Source: Paracoccaceae bacterium (lineage in GTDB: Bacteria; Pseudomonadota; Alphaproteobacteria; Rhodobacterales; Rhodobacteraceae). From it: a stretch of 64,000 nt of DNA. A program made the translations under genes and the position numbers. The notes under the pieces were generated by a model. That model saw nothing but the letters and a program-made list of their open reading frames with translations. It was not told the origin of the DNA and made no database searches. Where the stretch lies: the NCBI GenBank assembly GCA_014323785.1, contig JACONJ010000048.1, forward strand, positions 16,170-80,169, in the 5' to 3' direction. This document shows positions 25,223 through 34,416 of the stretch, in pieces (position 1 is the stretch's first letter; the number at the start of each line of letters is the position of its first letter).

Positions 25223-25247
25223 GCCGCCCCCTTGGGTGCGGGGCGGC
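25223..25247 (-). terminator. Hairpin downstream of the bufferin operon
   Basis: GCCGCCCC (25223-25230) pairs perfectly with GGGGCGGC (25240-25247) across nine bases. It lies 38 bases past the last bufferin gene on the minus strand. No T tract follows, so this may act as a 3' stabilising structure instead of a true terminator. Confidence 0.4.
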
Positions 25248-25285
25248 TGAATCGGGCAAAACCCGGCAGTCCGTCAGGGATGCGC

Positions 25286-25861
25286 TTATGCCTTGGGCCA
25301 CCCGGCGGCACCAGCGGCGCGGGTGCGGCGCAGAATGGCATCCGCCGAAAGCGGGCCCGCCCCGCGCAGGACAATGACAACAAGCAGAAACATCCAGAAA
25401 GCCCGCTGGTCGGCGATCAGACTGTCCGGGACACGATCAAACCAGGCACCGATATCCCCGGCTGCCAGGTTGTGGCCGTGGATATCAACCCAGCTTTGCG
25501 CGATGACAAAGCCAATCATGCCAAGTGCGGCCAGCCGCGTGGCCAGGCCCAGCAGAAGAAGCGCGGGCAGGATGAACTCTGCCCAGGTGCCGGCCCGCAC
25601 CATCACATCGGCGACAAGGCCCAGATTGGCGGTGTTATAGCCCGCCTGTTCAAACAGGCGCGGGACGATCTGGCCATAGGCCCCGACGCCGGGATTCAGA
25701 ATGCCCGGCCACCCCTCGCCCAGCTTGGTCAAACCGGAATTCCAGTAATAGACCAGAAGCGTTCCGGCAAAGACCAGCCGCGCAAGCGTAGGGATCAGCA
25801 CCAGTGCAAGGGATTCGAGCGCGTCAAAGATACGGTTGTGAAGGGTGATAAGGGCTTTCAT
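25286..25861 (-). CDS. bufD: DoxX family membrane protein of the bufferin operon
   Basis: This 191-residue protein has four helices in the DoxX arrangement (LVLIPTLARLVFAGTLLVYY, a middle pair around FILPALLLLGLATRLAALGM, and FWMFLLVVIVL). DoxX-type proteins are the fourth component of bufferin operons and are thought to act in redox or membrane steps, without proven mechanism. Its ATG overlaps the bufC stop (ATGA), so the genes are coupled. Outside this context it would only be called DoxX family. Confidence 0.85.
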   Translation of the reverse strand: MKALITLHNRIFDALESLALVLIPTLARLVFAGTLLVYYWNSGLTKLGEGWPGILNPGVGAYGQIVPRLFEQAGYNTANLGLVADVMVRAGTWAEFILPALLLLGLATRLAALGMIGFVIAQSWVDIHGHNLAAGDIGAWFDRVPDSLIADQRAFWMFLLVVIVLRGAGPLSADAILRRTRAAGAAGWPKA

Positions 25862-26610
25862 GTGTCGTTCCAGTCAAGGGTCAGGGCGCTGGTGCCAAGG
25901 AATGCGGACAGCAGCGCGGACATATCCGCCCTGGGGGTGATGGCCAGGGCTGCGGCCAGGGCCTGGGACAGTGTCAGGCGACCTTTCAGATGCCGCGCAA
26001 AATCCACGCCGCCCGCGGGCAGCAGATGCGGCACGGGATCAAAGCCGGGGCGGGTGATGAGCACGGTTTGCGCCGCGGTGCCGGGCTTTGGTGCATGGGG
26101 CATGGTGTTGCGGCACCAGATATCATGGATCGCATAGTTTGAGTGCACCACCAAGGTGGCCGGGGCCAGAACGGGTTTCAGGGCCAGAACCCCTTCGGTT
26201 GTCAGGCCCGCGATTGACAGGGTTGTGGCGTCCGCCGCGTGGTAGGATTGCCGAAGCCCCAGTTCCAGCCTGGCCATATCGGGCAGATAGGGCAGGTGGG
26301 CCACCGGCGGGAACCCCGCAAGAAAGCCGGGGAAGCGCCCGCCCCAGGTATGCATGCGCGGATCCCTGGGCGGGCAGGCCCGCAGAAACACGCCGGCCAT
26401 GGCCTTAAAAAACGCAGAACCCACCAGTTTGCGAATCACCGGAAACCCGGTTTCCAGGGCCTGGGTCAAGCTGACAGCAACATTGTTGCGATAAATGTCA
26501 AAGCGTTTGCCCGCCGGCCCCCCATGGGCATCGCCCAGTCCCGGGGGGACGGGCGCGGCGGGGTCAAGAAGTGCCCTGGCAAAGCCGGCCTGGTAATTAT
26601 CAGGGGTCAT
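25858..26610 (-). CDS. bufC: BufC-type partner protein (DUF2063, putative DNA-binding domain)
   Basis: This 250-residue protein carries the DUF2063 N-terminal domain: a helix ending in FARALLD, then FDIYRNNVAVSLTQALETGFPVIRKLVG, which is diagnostic. The label 'DNA-binding' is historical. In MNIO clusters the partner recruits the precursor peptide to the modifying enzyme. The remainder contains LPYLPDMARLELGLRQSYHA. The start is ATG 26610, or GTG 26616 right after the bufB stop. It lies between bufB and bufD, as in described bufferin operons. Confidence 0.85.
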   Translation of the reverse strand: MTPDNYQAGFARALLDPAAPVPPGLGDAHGGPAGKRFDIYRNNVAVSLTQALETGFPVIRKLVGSAFFKAMAGVFLRACPPRDPRMHTWGGRFPGFLAGFPPVAHLPYLPDMARLELGLRQSYHAADATTLSIAGLTTEGVLALKPVLAPATLVVHSNYAIHDIWCRNTMPHAPKPGTAAQTVLITRPGFDPVPHLLPAGGVDFARHLKGRLTLSQALAAALAITPRADMSALLSAFLGTSALTLDWNDT

Positions 26611-26616
26611 CGGCAC

Positions 26617-27471
26617 CTAACCCGCCACAGGGGCAAGAATGGCGTTTGCCCGGGTGGCCTCATCCCTTAGAACCGGAAACTCGGGCACATCGGTATCCCA
26701 TTCAATCAGCGTGGGCCGCGCCCCGGCACGGGCGATGGTATAGCGATACAGCTCCCACACCGGGGCTGCAACCTTTTGCCCGTGGCTGTCGATCAGAAGC
26801 GGGCGGGCATCATCATCTGCATCGGCATCATGGCCACCCAGGTGAACCTCACCCACCGCGGCCAAGGGGAACGCATCAATATAGGCGTGCGCATCCCATC
26901 CCTGATTGCTGGCTGAAACGAAAACATTGTTCACATCCAGCAGCAGCCCGCAGCCGGTGCGGTCCGCCAGTGCGGCCAGAAACGTGACCTCATCCATCGT
27001 GGTATCCGCAAAGGTCAGATAGGTAGACGGGTTTTCCAGTAACATTCTGCGCCCGATGGCCTGCTGCACCTGATCGATATGCCGTGCGACGCGGTCCAGC
27101 GTGGCCGTGGTATAGGGAAGCGGCAAAAGGTCGTTCAGAAACCCGACATCATGGGTAGACCAGGCCAGATGTTCCGAAAAGGTGGCCGGATTCAGCCAGT
27201 CGCACAGGTGCTTCAGCCGCCCAAGGTGGGCGCGGTCCAGGGGGGCTTCGCCACCGATGGACAGGCCCACGCCGTGGACCGAGATCGGGAACCGCGCTGC
27301 CAAAGCCTTTAGTTGCGCAATCGGGCGGCCACCTTCCCCCATGTAGTTCTCGGCATGGATTTCCAGCCAGGCGACCGGGCCCGGGTCCGCCATCAACCCG
27401 GCGTAATGCCGCGGTTTATACCCGATGCCGGTTTGGCACGGCAGGCCTGGTTGGGGATGAATATCCAGCAT
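26617..27471 (-). CDS. bufB: MNIO-family enzyme, bufferin modification (DUF692)
   Basis: This 284-residue TIM-barrel protein is a multinuclear non-heme iron-dependent oxidase of the DUF692/UPF0276 family, related to MbnB of methanobactin synthesis. Likely iron ligands are in GIGYKPRH, WLEIHAENYM, FSEHLAWS, LLLDVNNVFV, VGEVHLGGHD and LIDSHG, and the family sequence order is preserved. In bufferin pathways it converts cysteines of the precursor to thiooxazole-type groups that bind copper. ATG 27471 is preferred although a TTG upstream remains in frame. It follows bufA by 84 bases. Confidence 0.9.
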   Translation of the reverse strand: MLDIHPQPGLPCQTGIGYKPRHYAGLMADPGPVAWLEIHAENYMGEGGRPIAQLKALAARFPISVHGVGLSIGGEAPLDRAHLGRLKHLCDWLNPATFSEHLAWSTHDVGFLNDLLPLPYTTATLDRVARHIDQVQQAIGRRMLLENPSTYLTFADTTMDEVTFLAALADRTGCGLLLDVNNVFVSASNQGWDAHAYIDAFPLAAVGEVHLGGHDADADDDARPLLIDSHGQKVAAPVWELYRYTIARAGARPTLIEWDTDVPEFPVLRDEATRANAILAPVAG

Positions 27472-27555
27472 TGCAGATATCTGTGCGATGGTGATGTGAT
27501 GGGGGGGGATATGCGGCCCCAAACGGGCGGGGCCGCATGCAGCACTGGTGCGCGG

Positions 27556-27849
27556 TCAGCCAGCGGGCAGGTCACGGTCCAGTTCGTCCAGGGAACCCAT
27601 ACGCCCCCCCGGCAGCTCGACATCGGCACAGGTGCCGGCGGGTACAAACGTCCAGGCGTTGCCCTGATAATCAACGGTCGAGGTACCCGCACAGGTGGTG
27701 CCGGGCCCCGCGGCACAGTCGTTTTCACCGGCCAAGGAGATGCCGTAGCATTTCTCTTGCGTCTGGGCGTGCGCCTCTTGCGTCGCGTAGGCGGACACGG
27801 CAGCGGCAGCGGCCCCAAGAAGGGCCATGGATTTAACAGCAGTTGGCAT
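27556..27849 (-). CDS. bufA: Bufferin precursor peptide (DUF2282)
   Basis: This 97-residue precursor has a signal peptide (hydrophobic residues about 7-20, AHA cleavage near residue 28). The core contains four cysteines in the DUF2282 pattern: [20 protein letters not shown], and [11 protein letters not shown]2282 peptides of this size are the ribosomally made, exported copper chelators called bufferins. The ATG at 27849 has GGAG upstream. It is the first gene of the bufABCD operon and is preceded by roughly 200 bp that should hold the promoter. The C-terminal tail [16 protein letters not shown] is not part of the conserved core. Confidence 0.85.
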   Translation of the reverse strand: MPTAVKSMALLGAAAAAVSAYATQEAHAQTQEKCYGISLAGENDCAAGPGTTCAGTSTVDYQGNAWTFVPAGTCADVELPGGRMGSLDELDRDLPAG

Positions 27850-28033
27850 TTTGGATGATCTCCAGGATTTGGGTTGTTCACAGAATCGCACAAGCGCGAT
27901 CTGGATACTGATAGCAGAAAACTCGCGCACATGCCAATTACGGATTTGTGGCCTGCCCGTCCGTAAGGCTCCCCTTTTGGGGCCACGCTGTCCCGGGCTG
28001 TTGAAAAAATTCTCAGGACGTTGAAAAAACCTC

Positions 28034-28060
28034 TTGCGCCCGCGCGGGGCCTGGTATAGG
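28034..28060 (+). promoter_or_regulatory. Possible promoter pointing right
   Basis: TTGCGC at 28034-28039 and TATAGG at 28055-28060 are separated by a short 15-base spacer, and TTGAAAAA occurs twice just upstream (27999 and 28021). The layout resembles strong stable-RNA-like promoters, but the next recognisable gene is only the RTX stub 385 bp away. Confidence 0.25.
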
Positions 28061-28151
28061 TTGAGTCGATGATGGCGTTTTGTGCTGACATATTCGGGCC
28101 GTGCGGTTCCTCCCTGTTCGGGGGGGGCTGGCATTCGGGCGCAGGCTGGGC

Positions 28152-28182
28152 CTTCGCGGCTTCGCGGCTTCGCGGCTTCGCG
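28152..28182. repeat. Octamer tandem repeat (CTTCGCGG, nearly four copies)
   Basis: CTTCGCGG is repeated at 28152, 28160, 28168 and (seven bases) 28176 without error. It lies in the 595-bp region between bufA and the RTX stub (27850-28444), which otherwise holds no gene I can support, only possible promoters for both directions. Confidence 0.85.
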
Positions 28183-28444
28183 TAATTACACCCCCGCAGG
28201 CGGGCGAGTCAAGCCCCGCGCCCCGTACACCCGCAGACTTACCAGAACAGAACCACTGCAAACGGGCCTCGCCCCAATCCTGGGGCGGGTAGCCGCGCTT
28301 TGGCCTTGCGCCGCGGGGCCTCTGTGCCTGTGCGGGCCAGCGCGGCGGGCGGTGCTCCCCCCACGACCACGACAGAAACCACAGAAACCCTCGTAACGTC
28401 GCACGACCGCGACAAAACCCCTGAACCCGAAAGGAACCTGCCCC

Positions 28445-28606
28445 ATGGCTGTGATTAACGGAAACGCTTCCAGCGAAATCCTGATTGGCCGTAACGACGA
28501 GGATGACACCATCAACGGTAACGACGGCAACGATACGCTCGAGGGCGTGGGCGGGAACGACCTGCTGAACGGCGAGGGCGGGAACGACCTGCTGAACGGC
28601 GGGGGG
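28445..28606 (+). pseudogene. 5' stub of an RTX calcium-binding-repeat protein
   Basis: From ATG 28445, behind a GAAAGGAACC ribosome site, the frame encodes an N-terminus and about three RTX nonapeptides (NGNDGNDTLEGVGGNDLLN and a further GGNDLLNGG). It then turns abruptly into proline-rich sequence at about 28606 and collides with the 3' end of the opposing mltB gene, ending at 28693. RTX proteins usually have hundreds of residues and are exported by type I secretion. This one kept only the first 54 codons. A deletion joining the repeat region to mltB is the simplest explanation. Confidence 0.7.
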
Positions 28607-28623
28607 CCGCCACCACCGGAACC

Positions 28624-29973
28624 TCAGCGCAGCTGTTCCAGCACCTGTATTGAGGGGTACCCATCCGGCGTTTCACCAATGGATGCCTGGTAAAGCCGGA
28701 CCGCCTGGATTGTGTCCGGCCCGATAATCCCGTCGATCCCGCCGGTGGAAAAGCCGCGGGCCGTCAGCCGTTGCTGAAGCTCTTTCCGTTCGGCGAAACG
28801 CAGCACCCGGTCGCCGCGCGGCCAGCTGGCCTGAAAAGGCGGGCCACCGATGATGCGGTCCGACAGGTGCCCCACGGCAATCACATAGGCATTGGCCCTG
28901 TTGTAGCGCGCAATCACGTGGAAATTGTCAAAGATGACCAGGGCAACCCCCCGCGCCCCGGCGGGCAGCAGGATGGAACATGGGCCATGGTCCGGAATGT
29001 GGCTGCCATTGGTCAGGCGTACGCCCGCATTATTCCAATGCCGTGCCGGGCGTTTGATGCGCGCCCCGCTTTCGGAGTAGTCGAAGCCGTCTGGCAACAC
29101 GACCTCTATTCCCCAGGGCTGGCCATAGGTCCAGCCGAAATGGCGCAGGTAATTGGCGGTAGAGGCCAGGGCATCGGCGGGATTGTCTGACCAGATATCG
29201 CGCCGCCCGTCACCGGTCAAATCAACAGCGTGGTCCAGATAGCTTGTGGGCATGAATTGCGTATGGCCCATGGCCCCGGCCCAGGATCCGCGCATGCGGG
29301 CCGGCTGCACATCGCCCGCCTGCAGGATGTTCAGGGCGGCCAGCAGCTGTGCCTCAAAGAACGCCCGCCGCCGCCCGTCATAGGCCAGCGTGGCCATGGC
29401 CTGGATGATGGCGGTATCGCCCCTGACCGCGCCATAGGCGGATTCGAGCCCCCAAACCGCCGTCACCACCCGGGCCTCTACGCCATAGGCCTGTTCGATC
29501 TGCCGCAGCGTGGGGCCATGCCTGGCCATGGCCGTGCGACCATTCCGAATGCGGGTATCGGATACGGCACTGTCAAGATAATCCCACAGGGTGCGGGTAA
29601 ATTCGGACTGGTTCCTGTCCCGGTCAAGGATGCTGCGATTCGGGCGCACCCCCTGAAACGCGCGGTCCAAGGTTGCCTGTCGAATGCCCGCTGCGCGGGC
29701 GCGGGCCTGAAATCCGGCCAGCCATTGGCGAAAGGTGGGATTATCCACGGCGGCGGGTTCCCCTGCCTGCGCAACGGCGGTTTGCGGGGTGGCCCCTTCG
29801 CGCACAACCGGGCGCACAGACCGGCCAAGTGGGGGTGCGGGCCGCATGCCTGGCACGGGTGTGGCGATTATCGGGCGCAGCTCTGGCCGCTGTGAGATGT
29901 CCGGCGGTGCCGCCATGGCGGTGCCGAAGATCGCGGCGATCCCGATTCCTGTTGTGGCCAGTGCCGTGCGCAT
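28624..29973 (-). CDS. Lytic murein transglycosylase, MltB family, with peptidoglycan-binding domain
   Basis: This 449-residue exported enzyme cleaves the glycan strand to 1,6-anhydromuropeptides. It has a signal peptide (residues 1-21), a low-complexity linker, the SLT_2 catalytic domain (about 80-370) with the catalytic glutamate in VWGLESAYG, and QFMPTSYLDHAVD further on. The C-terminal domain (about 385-449; RGFSTGGIDGIIGPDTIQAV) binds peptidoglycan. The architecture fits the MltB-type proteins common in Rhodobacteraceae. Its 3' end meets the truncated RTX gene. Confidence 0.92.
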   Translation of the reverse strand: MRTALATTGIGIAAIFGTAMAAPPDISQRPELRPIIATPVPGMRPAPPLGRSVRPVVREGATPQTAVAQAGEPAAVDNPTFRQWLAGFQARARAAGIRQATLDRAFQGVRPNRSILDRDRNQSEFTRTLWDYLDSAVSDTRIRNGRTAMARHGPTLRQIEQAYGVEARVVTAVWGLESAYGAVRGDTAIIQAMATLAYDGRRRAFFEAQLLAALNILQAGDVQPARMRGSWAGAMGHTQFMPTSYLDHAVDLTGDGRRDIWSDNPADALASTANYLRHFGWTYGQPWGIEVVLPDGFDYSESGARIKRPARHWNNAGVRLTNGSHIPDHGPCSILLPAGARGVALVIFDNFHVIARYNRANAYVIAVGHLSDRIIGGPPFQASWPRGDRVLRFAERKELQQRLTARGFSTGGIDGIIGPDTIQAVRLYQASIGETPDGYPSIQVLEQLR

Positions 29974-30043
29974 GGTCCCGCCTGCCTTGTTCTGCTGCCC
30001 TGGCCAAGATTATAGCCTGCCTGTGTCGCGGTGCGCCACAGCA

Positions 30044-32311
30044 TTATCGCGCAAACCGGCCCGATTGGCACCTGTTGCGCGGTGTCTTGCGCCCGGTGCC
30101 GGCAGATTTTGCGCGGGGTGTGCCGCGCCTGCGCCCGGTGCCGGGGGGCTGCCAAGGATCCTGCCCGTCAACCGAGATGAGTTCCAGGATCAGCCCGCCG
30201 GTCAGCGGTACCGCCCTGGACAGCCGGACTGTTACGCGCTGCCCAATCGCAAGCAGACGCCCCGTATCGGCCCCCGTAAGCGTCTGCGCCCCGGCATCGT
30301 GGCGGAAATATTCCCGCCCCAGGGCGCGCATGGGCAAAAGGCCATCGGCCCCTGTCTGATCCAGCCTTACAAAGGCCCCGAACCGCGCGATGCCTGAAAT
30401 GCGGCCAGTGAACGTTGCGCCCACCCTGTCAGCCAGGAACGCGGCCAGATAGCGGTCGGCTGTGTCCCGCTCAGCCAGGGTTGAGCGGTGCTCAGCCTCT
30501 GAGACGTGCCTGGCGACCTCTGCCAGGTGTTCGAAGTCATCCGGCCCCGCCCCGTCGCGGCCCCATCCATGCGCCGTGATCAGTGCCCGATGCACGAGCA
30601 GATCGGCATAACGCCGAATGGGTGATGTGAAGTGCGCATAGGCTTTTAGTGCCAGTCCGAAATGCCCATGATTCTGGGGCGCGTAATACGCCTGCGGCAT
30701 CGTGCGCAGGGTTGAAAGGCTGAGCACCGCACTGTGGTCGGTCTTTGCGGCGGCGGCAAGAAGGGCGTTCAGGTGTCGGGTGTGCAAAACCTGCCCTTTG
30801 GCAAGGGCAAAACCGCTTGTCTGCGCGGTCTGCCGCAAACGTTCAAGCATCTTTGGGTCAGGTTCTTCGTGCACCCGGTACAGAAACGGGCTGCGCCTGG
30901 CTGCCAGCACCTGGGCCGCCGTGACATTGGCCAGAATCATGAACTCCTCGATCAGCCTGTGGGCGTCCAGCCGCTCCCTGAACGTGACCGAGGTGACACG
31001 CCCGTCCCTTGCCAGGGTGATCTGCCGCTCGGGCAAATCCAGGTCCAGGGGCTGGCGTTTGGCGCGGGCGCACTTCAGGGCCTCATAGGCGGCGAAAAGC
31101 GGCTGGATCACCGGCTCCAGCAGCGGGGCGCACGCCTTATCCGGGTTGCCGTCCCGGGCCGCCTGCACCTGTTCATAGGTCAGCACCGCGGCAGCGCACA
31201 TCAGCCCGCGATGAAAGGCGTGGTCAATCTTTCTGCCCCTGGCATCAATCACCATGCGCACGGCAAGACAGGCCCTTGGCACCCCTGCGTGCAGGGAACA
31301 CAGGCCACCCGAGAGCCGTTCGGGCAGCATCGGCACCACGCGGTCGGGGAAATAGGTGGAATTGCCGCGCTGCTTCGCCTCCTGATCAAGGGCCGACCCC
31401 GGGCGCACGTAATGCGCCACATCGGCGATGGCCACCCAGATGACAAAACCGCCCCTGTTGTTCGGGTTGTCATCGGCCATGGCACAGCACGCGTCGTCGT
31501 GGTCGTGCGCCCCGGCCGGGTCGATGGTAATGAACGGCATATCGCGCAGGTCCATACGCCCTGAAAGGGTCGCGGGTTTCGCGCTTTCGGCCTCGGCAAT
31601 CACGGCATTGGGAAAGGCATCCGAAAGGCCGTGTTCATGGATCGCGATCAGGCTGACGGCCCCGGGTGCACCGGGCGTGCCCAAGCGTTCAACGATCCGC
31701 ACGGGTGGCCATCCCGTCAATCCAGTTCGGGGGGGCGGTGCGGCGGGTTCGGCGCGGACCAGCTCACCGTCCCTGGCACCGTGGGTTGCATGGGCGGCCA
31801 CAGTCCATTCCCTGTCATTGCCTTTAGAGATCGGAACGATGCGGCCCCCCCTGGCCCCGGCGCGGAACACGCCCAGAATCCTGCGCGGGGTGGTGCCGAT
31901 CCTTCGAATCAGCCGGGCGATATAGTGATGGTCTTCGCCCTGCACCTTTTGCAGCCGGGCAAGAATGCGATCACCTTCGCCCAGGGCCGGGTCGGTGGGG
32001 CGGGGCTCAAACAGCACGCGCGGTTCCGGCCCGTCCCCGTGCCATTCCAGGGGCCGGGCGAAAAGATCGCCGCAATTATCGGGGGGGCTTATGCGCAGGA
32101 CCGCGACCGGTGGCAAGGTGTCCTGGGGGCGGGATGTTGTGTGCAGCGTCTTCAGGTGGCCGTCACGCGCCAGCACCTTCAACAGACGCTTCAGGTCACT
32201 TTGTGCTGCCCCTGTGACGTGGAAGGCCCGCGCGATGTCGCGGCTGGAACTGTGGCCCGGGTTATCGGCGATCCAAGCCAGGATTTCATCTTTGCCGGGA
32301 AGGTGGCGCAT
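30044..32311 (-). CDS. rnr: Ribonuclease R
   Basis: This 755-residue 3'-5' exoribonuclease has an N-terminal winged-helix region (EILAWIADNPGHSSSRDIAR), cold-shock domains, the RNB catalytic domain and a C-terminal S1 domain (TFTGRISGIARFGAFVRLD). The catalytic acidic cluster is TIDPAGAHDHDDACC. RNase R degrades structured RNA and takes part in tmRNA-linked decay. The ATG at 32311 lies three bases after the dapE stop, so the two genes form one transcript. The tail is basic, as usual. Confidence 0.95.
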   Translation of the reverse strand: MRHLPGKDEILAWIADNPGHSSSRDIARAFHVTGAAQSDLKRLLKVLARDGHLKTLHTTSRPQDTLPPVAVLRISPPDNCGDLFARPLEWHGDGPEPRVLFEPRPTDPALGEGDRILARLQKVQGEDHHYIARLIRRIGTTPRRILGVFRAGARGGRIVPISKGNDREWTVAAHATHGARDGELVRAEPAAPPPRTGLTGWPPVRIVERLGTPGAPGAVSLIAIHEHGLSDAFPNAVIAEAESAKPATLSGRMDLRDMPFITIDPAGAHDHDDACCAMADDNPNNRGGFVIWVAIADVAHYVRPGSALDQEAKQRGNSTYFPDRVVPMLPERLSGGLCSLHAGVPRACLAVRMVIDARGRKIDHAFHRGLMCAAAVLTYEQVQAARDGNPDKACAPLLEPVIQPLFAAYEALKCARAKRQPLDLDLPERQITLARDGRVTSVTFRERLDAHRLIEEFMILANVTAAQVLAARRSPFLYRVHEEPDPKMLERLRQTAQTSGFALAKGQVLHTRHLNALLAAAAKTDHSAVLSLSTLRTMPQAYYAPQNHGHFGLALKAYAHFTSPIRRYADLLVHRALITAHGWGRDGAGPDDFEHLAEVARHVSEAEHRSTLAERDTADRYLAAFLADRVGATFTGRISGIARFGAFVRLDQTGADGLLPMRALGREYFRHDAGAQTLTGADTGRLLAIGQRVTVRLSRAVPLTGGLILELISVDGQDPWQPPGTGRRRGTPRAKSAGTGRKTPRNRCQSGRFAR

Positions 32312-32313
32312 GG

Positions 32314-33495
32314 CTAAGGCAAGACCGCGGACGCCGGTGCCTGGGCCGCCGCAAAATAACTGGCAAGGATGCGCGTGTAGATGGCTTTCAGGGTGTGGAT
32401 GTCCTGTACCCACACCCGTTCATCCACCTGATGCATGCGGTGGCCAACCAGCCCGCATTCAACAACCGGGCAATGCGCCCTGACAAAGCGCGCGTCCGAG
32501 GTGCCGCCGGTGGTGGACAGGACCGGTTGCCGCCCTGTCTCCGCCCGCACCGCCCGGCTGACCAGGTCTGACAGCGCACCGGGGGGGGTCAAAAAGGCCT
32601 CGCCCGATATGCGCACGTCTACCCCAATCCTTGTCCCGGTTTGCGCCGCGACCGCCGCCGCCGCCTGTTGCAGCCAGTCGGTTAGCGAAGCACCGGTATG
32701 GGTATCGTTGAAGCGCAGATTGACGGTCATCCGGGTTGCGGCCGGGATAACGTTATCCGCGGCGTTGCCGGTATCAATGGTCGTAACCGCGCAGGTGGAG
32801 GGGGGGAAATGCTTTGTACCCGCGTCCAGAACATGACCCGACAACCGATGGGCCAGAAGTGCCACCGCCGGCATCGGGTTCAGGGCACGGTCAGGGTAGG
32901 CCGCGTGCCCCTGCGTCCCGTTCACGGTGACATAGGCCGTCATCGCCCCCCGGCGCCCGATCTTGATCGTGTCGCCGATGACCTTGGCACTGGTCGGTTC
33001 ACCCACGATACACGCCTGCATCGCTTCGCGGGCCTGGGCCATCCAGTCCAGCAGGGCGATTGTCCCATCGGTAGAGCGTCCCTCTTCATCGCCCGTGACT
33101 GTCAGGATCACCGCGCCATCGGGGGGCGTTGCAGTCACGAAATCCACCGCGGCAGCAACAAAGGCCGCAACGCCCGATTTCATGTCGGTTGCCCCGCGTC
33201 CGTACAGCCAGCCCTCTTCGATTTCGGCACCAAAGGGCGGGTAATGCCAGGCCGCTTCATCGCCAACCGGCACCACATCGGTGTGGCCGTTGAAACCCAG
33301 GGTTGCGGCATGGCCCCGTTCCCCCCAGCGGGCAAAAATGTTCGGCACCCCGTTGCGGTCCACCCGCACGGTCGTGAATCCGGCCTGGTCCAGCACATCC
33401 TGCAACACGACCAGTGCGCCCCCTTCCACCGGTGTGACCGAGGGGCAGCGGACCAGGGCCGCGGTCAGGTGGACAGGGTCGGTATGGCTGGTCAC
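32314..33495 (-). CDS. dapE: Succinyl-diaminopimelate desuccinylase
   Basis: This 393-residue M20 metallohydrolase releases succinate from N-succinyl-LL-diaminopimelate in lysine and peptidoglycan precursor synthesis. The zinc ligands and catalytic residues are visible: [33 protein letters not shown] (general base), CIVGEPTS and the final histidine in [12 protein letters not shown]. The start is probably GTG 33495, since the frame upstream has no ATG and adds non-conserved residues. It is co-transcribed with rnr. dapF and lysA of the same pathway are elsewhere in the window. Confidence 0.95.
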   Translation of the reverse strand: MTSHTDPVHLTAALVRCPSVTPVEGGALVVLQDVLDQAGFTTVRVDRNGVPNIFARWGERGHAATLGFNGHTDVVPVGDEAAWHYPPFGAEIEEGWLYGRGATDMKSGVAAFVAAAVDFVTATPPDGAVILTVTGDEEGRSTDGTIALLDWMAQAREAMQACIVGEPTSAKVIGDTIKIGRRGAMTAYVTVNGTQGHAAYPDRALNPMPAVALLAHRLSGHVLDAGTKHFPPSTCAVTTIDTGNAADNVIPAATRMTVNLRFNDTHTGASLTDWLQQAAAAVAAQTGTRIGVDVRISGEAFLTPPGALSDLVSRAVRAETGRQPVLSTTGGTSDARFVRAHCPVVECGLVGHRMHQVDERVWVQDIHTLKAIYTRILASYFAAAQAPASAVLP

Positions 33496-33655
33496 CGGTT
33501 CTAATCCCGCGCTTCGGGAGCCTGTCCCGGCAATACCCGTCCGGGCCGGGGAAGACAAGGGAAGACAAGCGCGATTATTTTTCCAGGGTCGCCCCCTTGA
33601 CGGGTTAGGCTTTCATTATCAGGCTGGTCTTTCAGGCAACAGATTCGGGGCCACC

Positions 33656-33877
33656 ATGACACAGAAACACGACAAATTCCGGAACCTTGCCGAAAGCAGG
33701 ACAAACAAGGCCCTTGAGGCCATCACGCACGTCGGGAAGCTTTCAAACCGCCAGACCTATGAATGGGAAGATGCCGAGGTTCGGAAGATCGTTAATGCCC
33801 TGCACGACGCCGTTGCAGAGGTTGAAAAAAGGTTCGCGTCATCGCAGGGGGGCAAGGGAAACCGATTCACCCTGTAG
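33656..33877 (+). CDS. Conserved small hypothetical protein
   Basis: This 73-residue, charged, probably helical protein (RFNLAESRTNK-type start, ITHVGKLSNRQTYEWEDAEV, VEKRFAS near the end) resembles a small conserved protein seen in many Rhodobacteraceae genomes, as I recall it. No domain function is known. It is divergent from dapE. The start is ATG 33656. Confidence 0.75.
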   Translation: MTQKHDKFRNLAESRTNKALEAITHVGKLSNRQTYEWEDAEVRKIVNALHDAVAEVEKRFASSQGGKGNRFTL

Positions 33878-33888
33878 GGAGGTTCAGA

Positions 33889-33942
33889 ATGACCGATGAG
33901 AACAGAAATCTGTGCGAAGCCCTCATTCTGGCTGATCAATGA
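33889..33942 (+). CDS. Very short ORF behind a good ribosome site
   Basis: A 17-codon frame (MTDENRNLCEALILADQ) starts eight bases after GGGAGG and eleven bases after the previous gene. It may be the start of a truncated gene or a small leader. The remaining 264 bases up to tRNA-Lys hold no frame I can support. Confidence 0.25.
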   Translation: MTDENRNLCEALILADQ

Positions 33943-34206
33943 ATTCCAAGGGCGTTGCACCGCGCACATGGGTACGATCCTGTGCCGAGGCTTTTATGGT
34001 CGCAAGGTCCATGCCTGATATCGTGTCGTTCTGTTTCCTGTCAGAAATGAATCCCTGAACCTCACACGTCAAGAATCAGCCTCTTTGGATATGGCCCCGG
34101 ATCGTTCCATCGGGCGGTGATGTGCCCCCTGGTTCGGGCGTATGTTTGCAAAAACGCCGGGGCTCCCGGCACGGGCAATCCGCCAAGGCCGCCCGTCCGG
34201 TGGAAG

Positions 34207-34282
34207 TGGTGAGCCGTGCAGGATTCGAACCTGCGACCCACTGATTAAAAGTCAGTTGCTCTACCAACTGAGCTAACGGCCC
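34207..34282 (-). tRNA. tRNA-Lys (anticodon TTT)
   Basis: The minus strand folds as a cloverleaf. The acceptor GGGCCGT pairs with ACGGCTC (one G-T pair), the D arm is TAGCTCAGTTGGTAGAGC, the anticodon loop ACTTTTAA carries TTT, the T loop is GGTTCGAATCC, and the CCA is encoded at 34207-34209. Confidence 0.95.
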
Positions 34283-34416
34283 ATCCCCTCATCGAAGCCC
34301 GAACCGCAAGGGGCACACCCCACCATCCTAACCGTGAAACGGCTTTAGCTTCGATCAACGATTCTGTACCGGGACAGGGCCCATCAGAGTGGTCCGCCAC
34401 CGGAACAGGACGCTTG

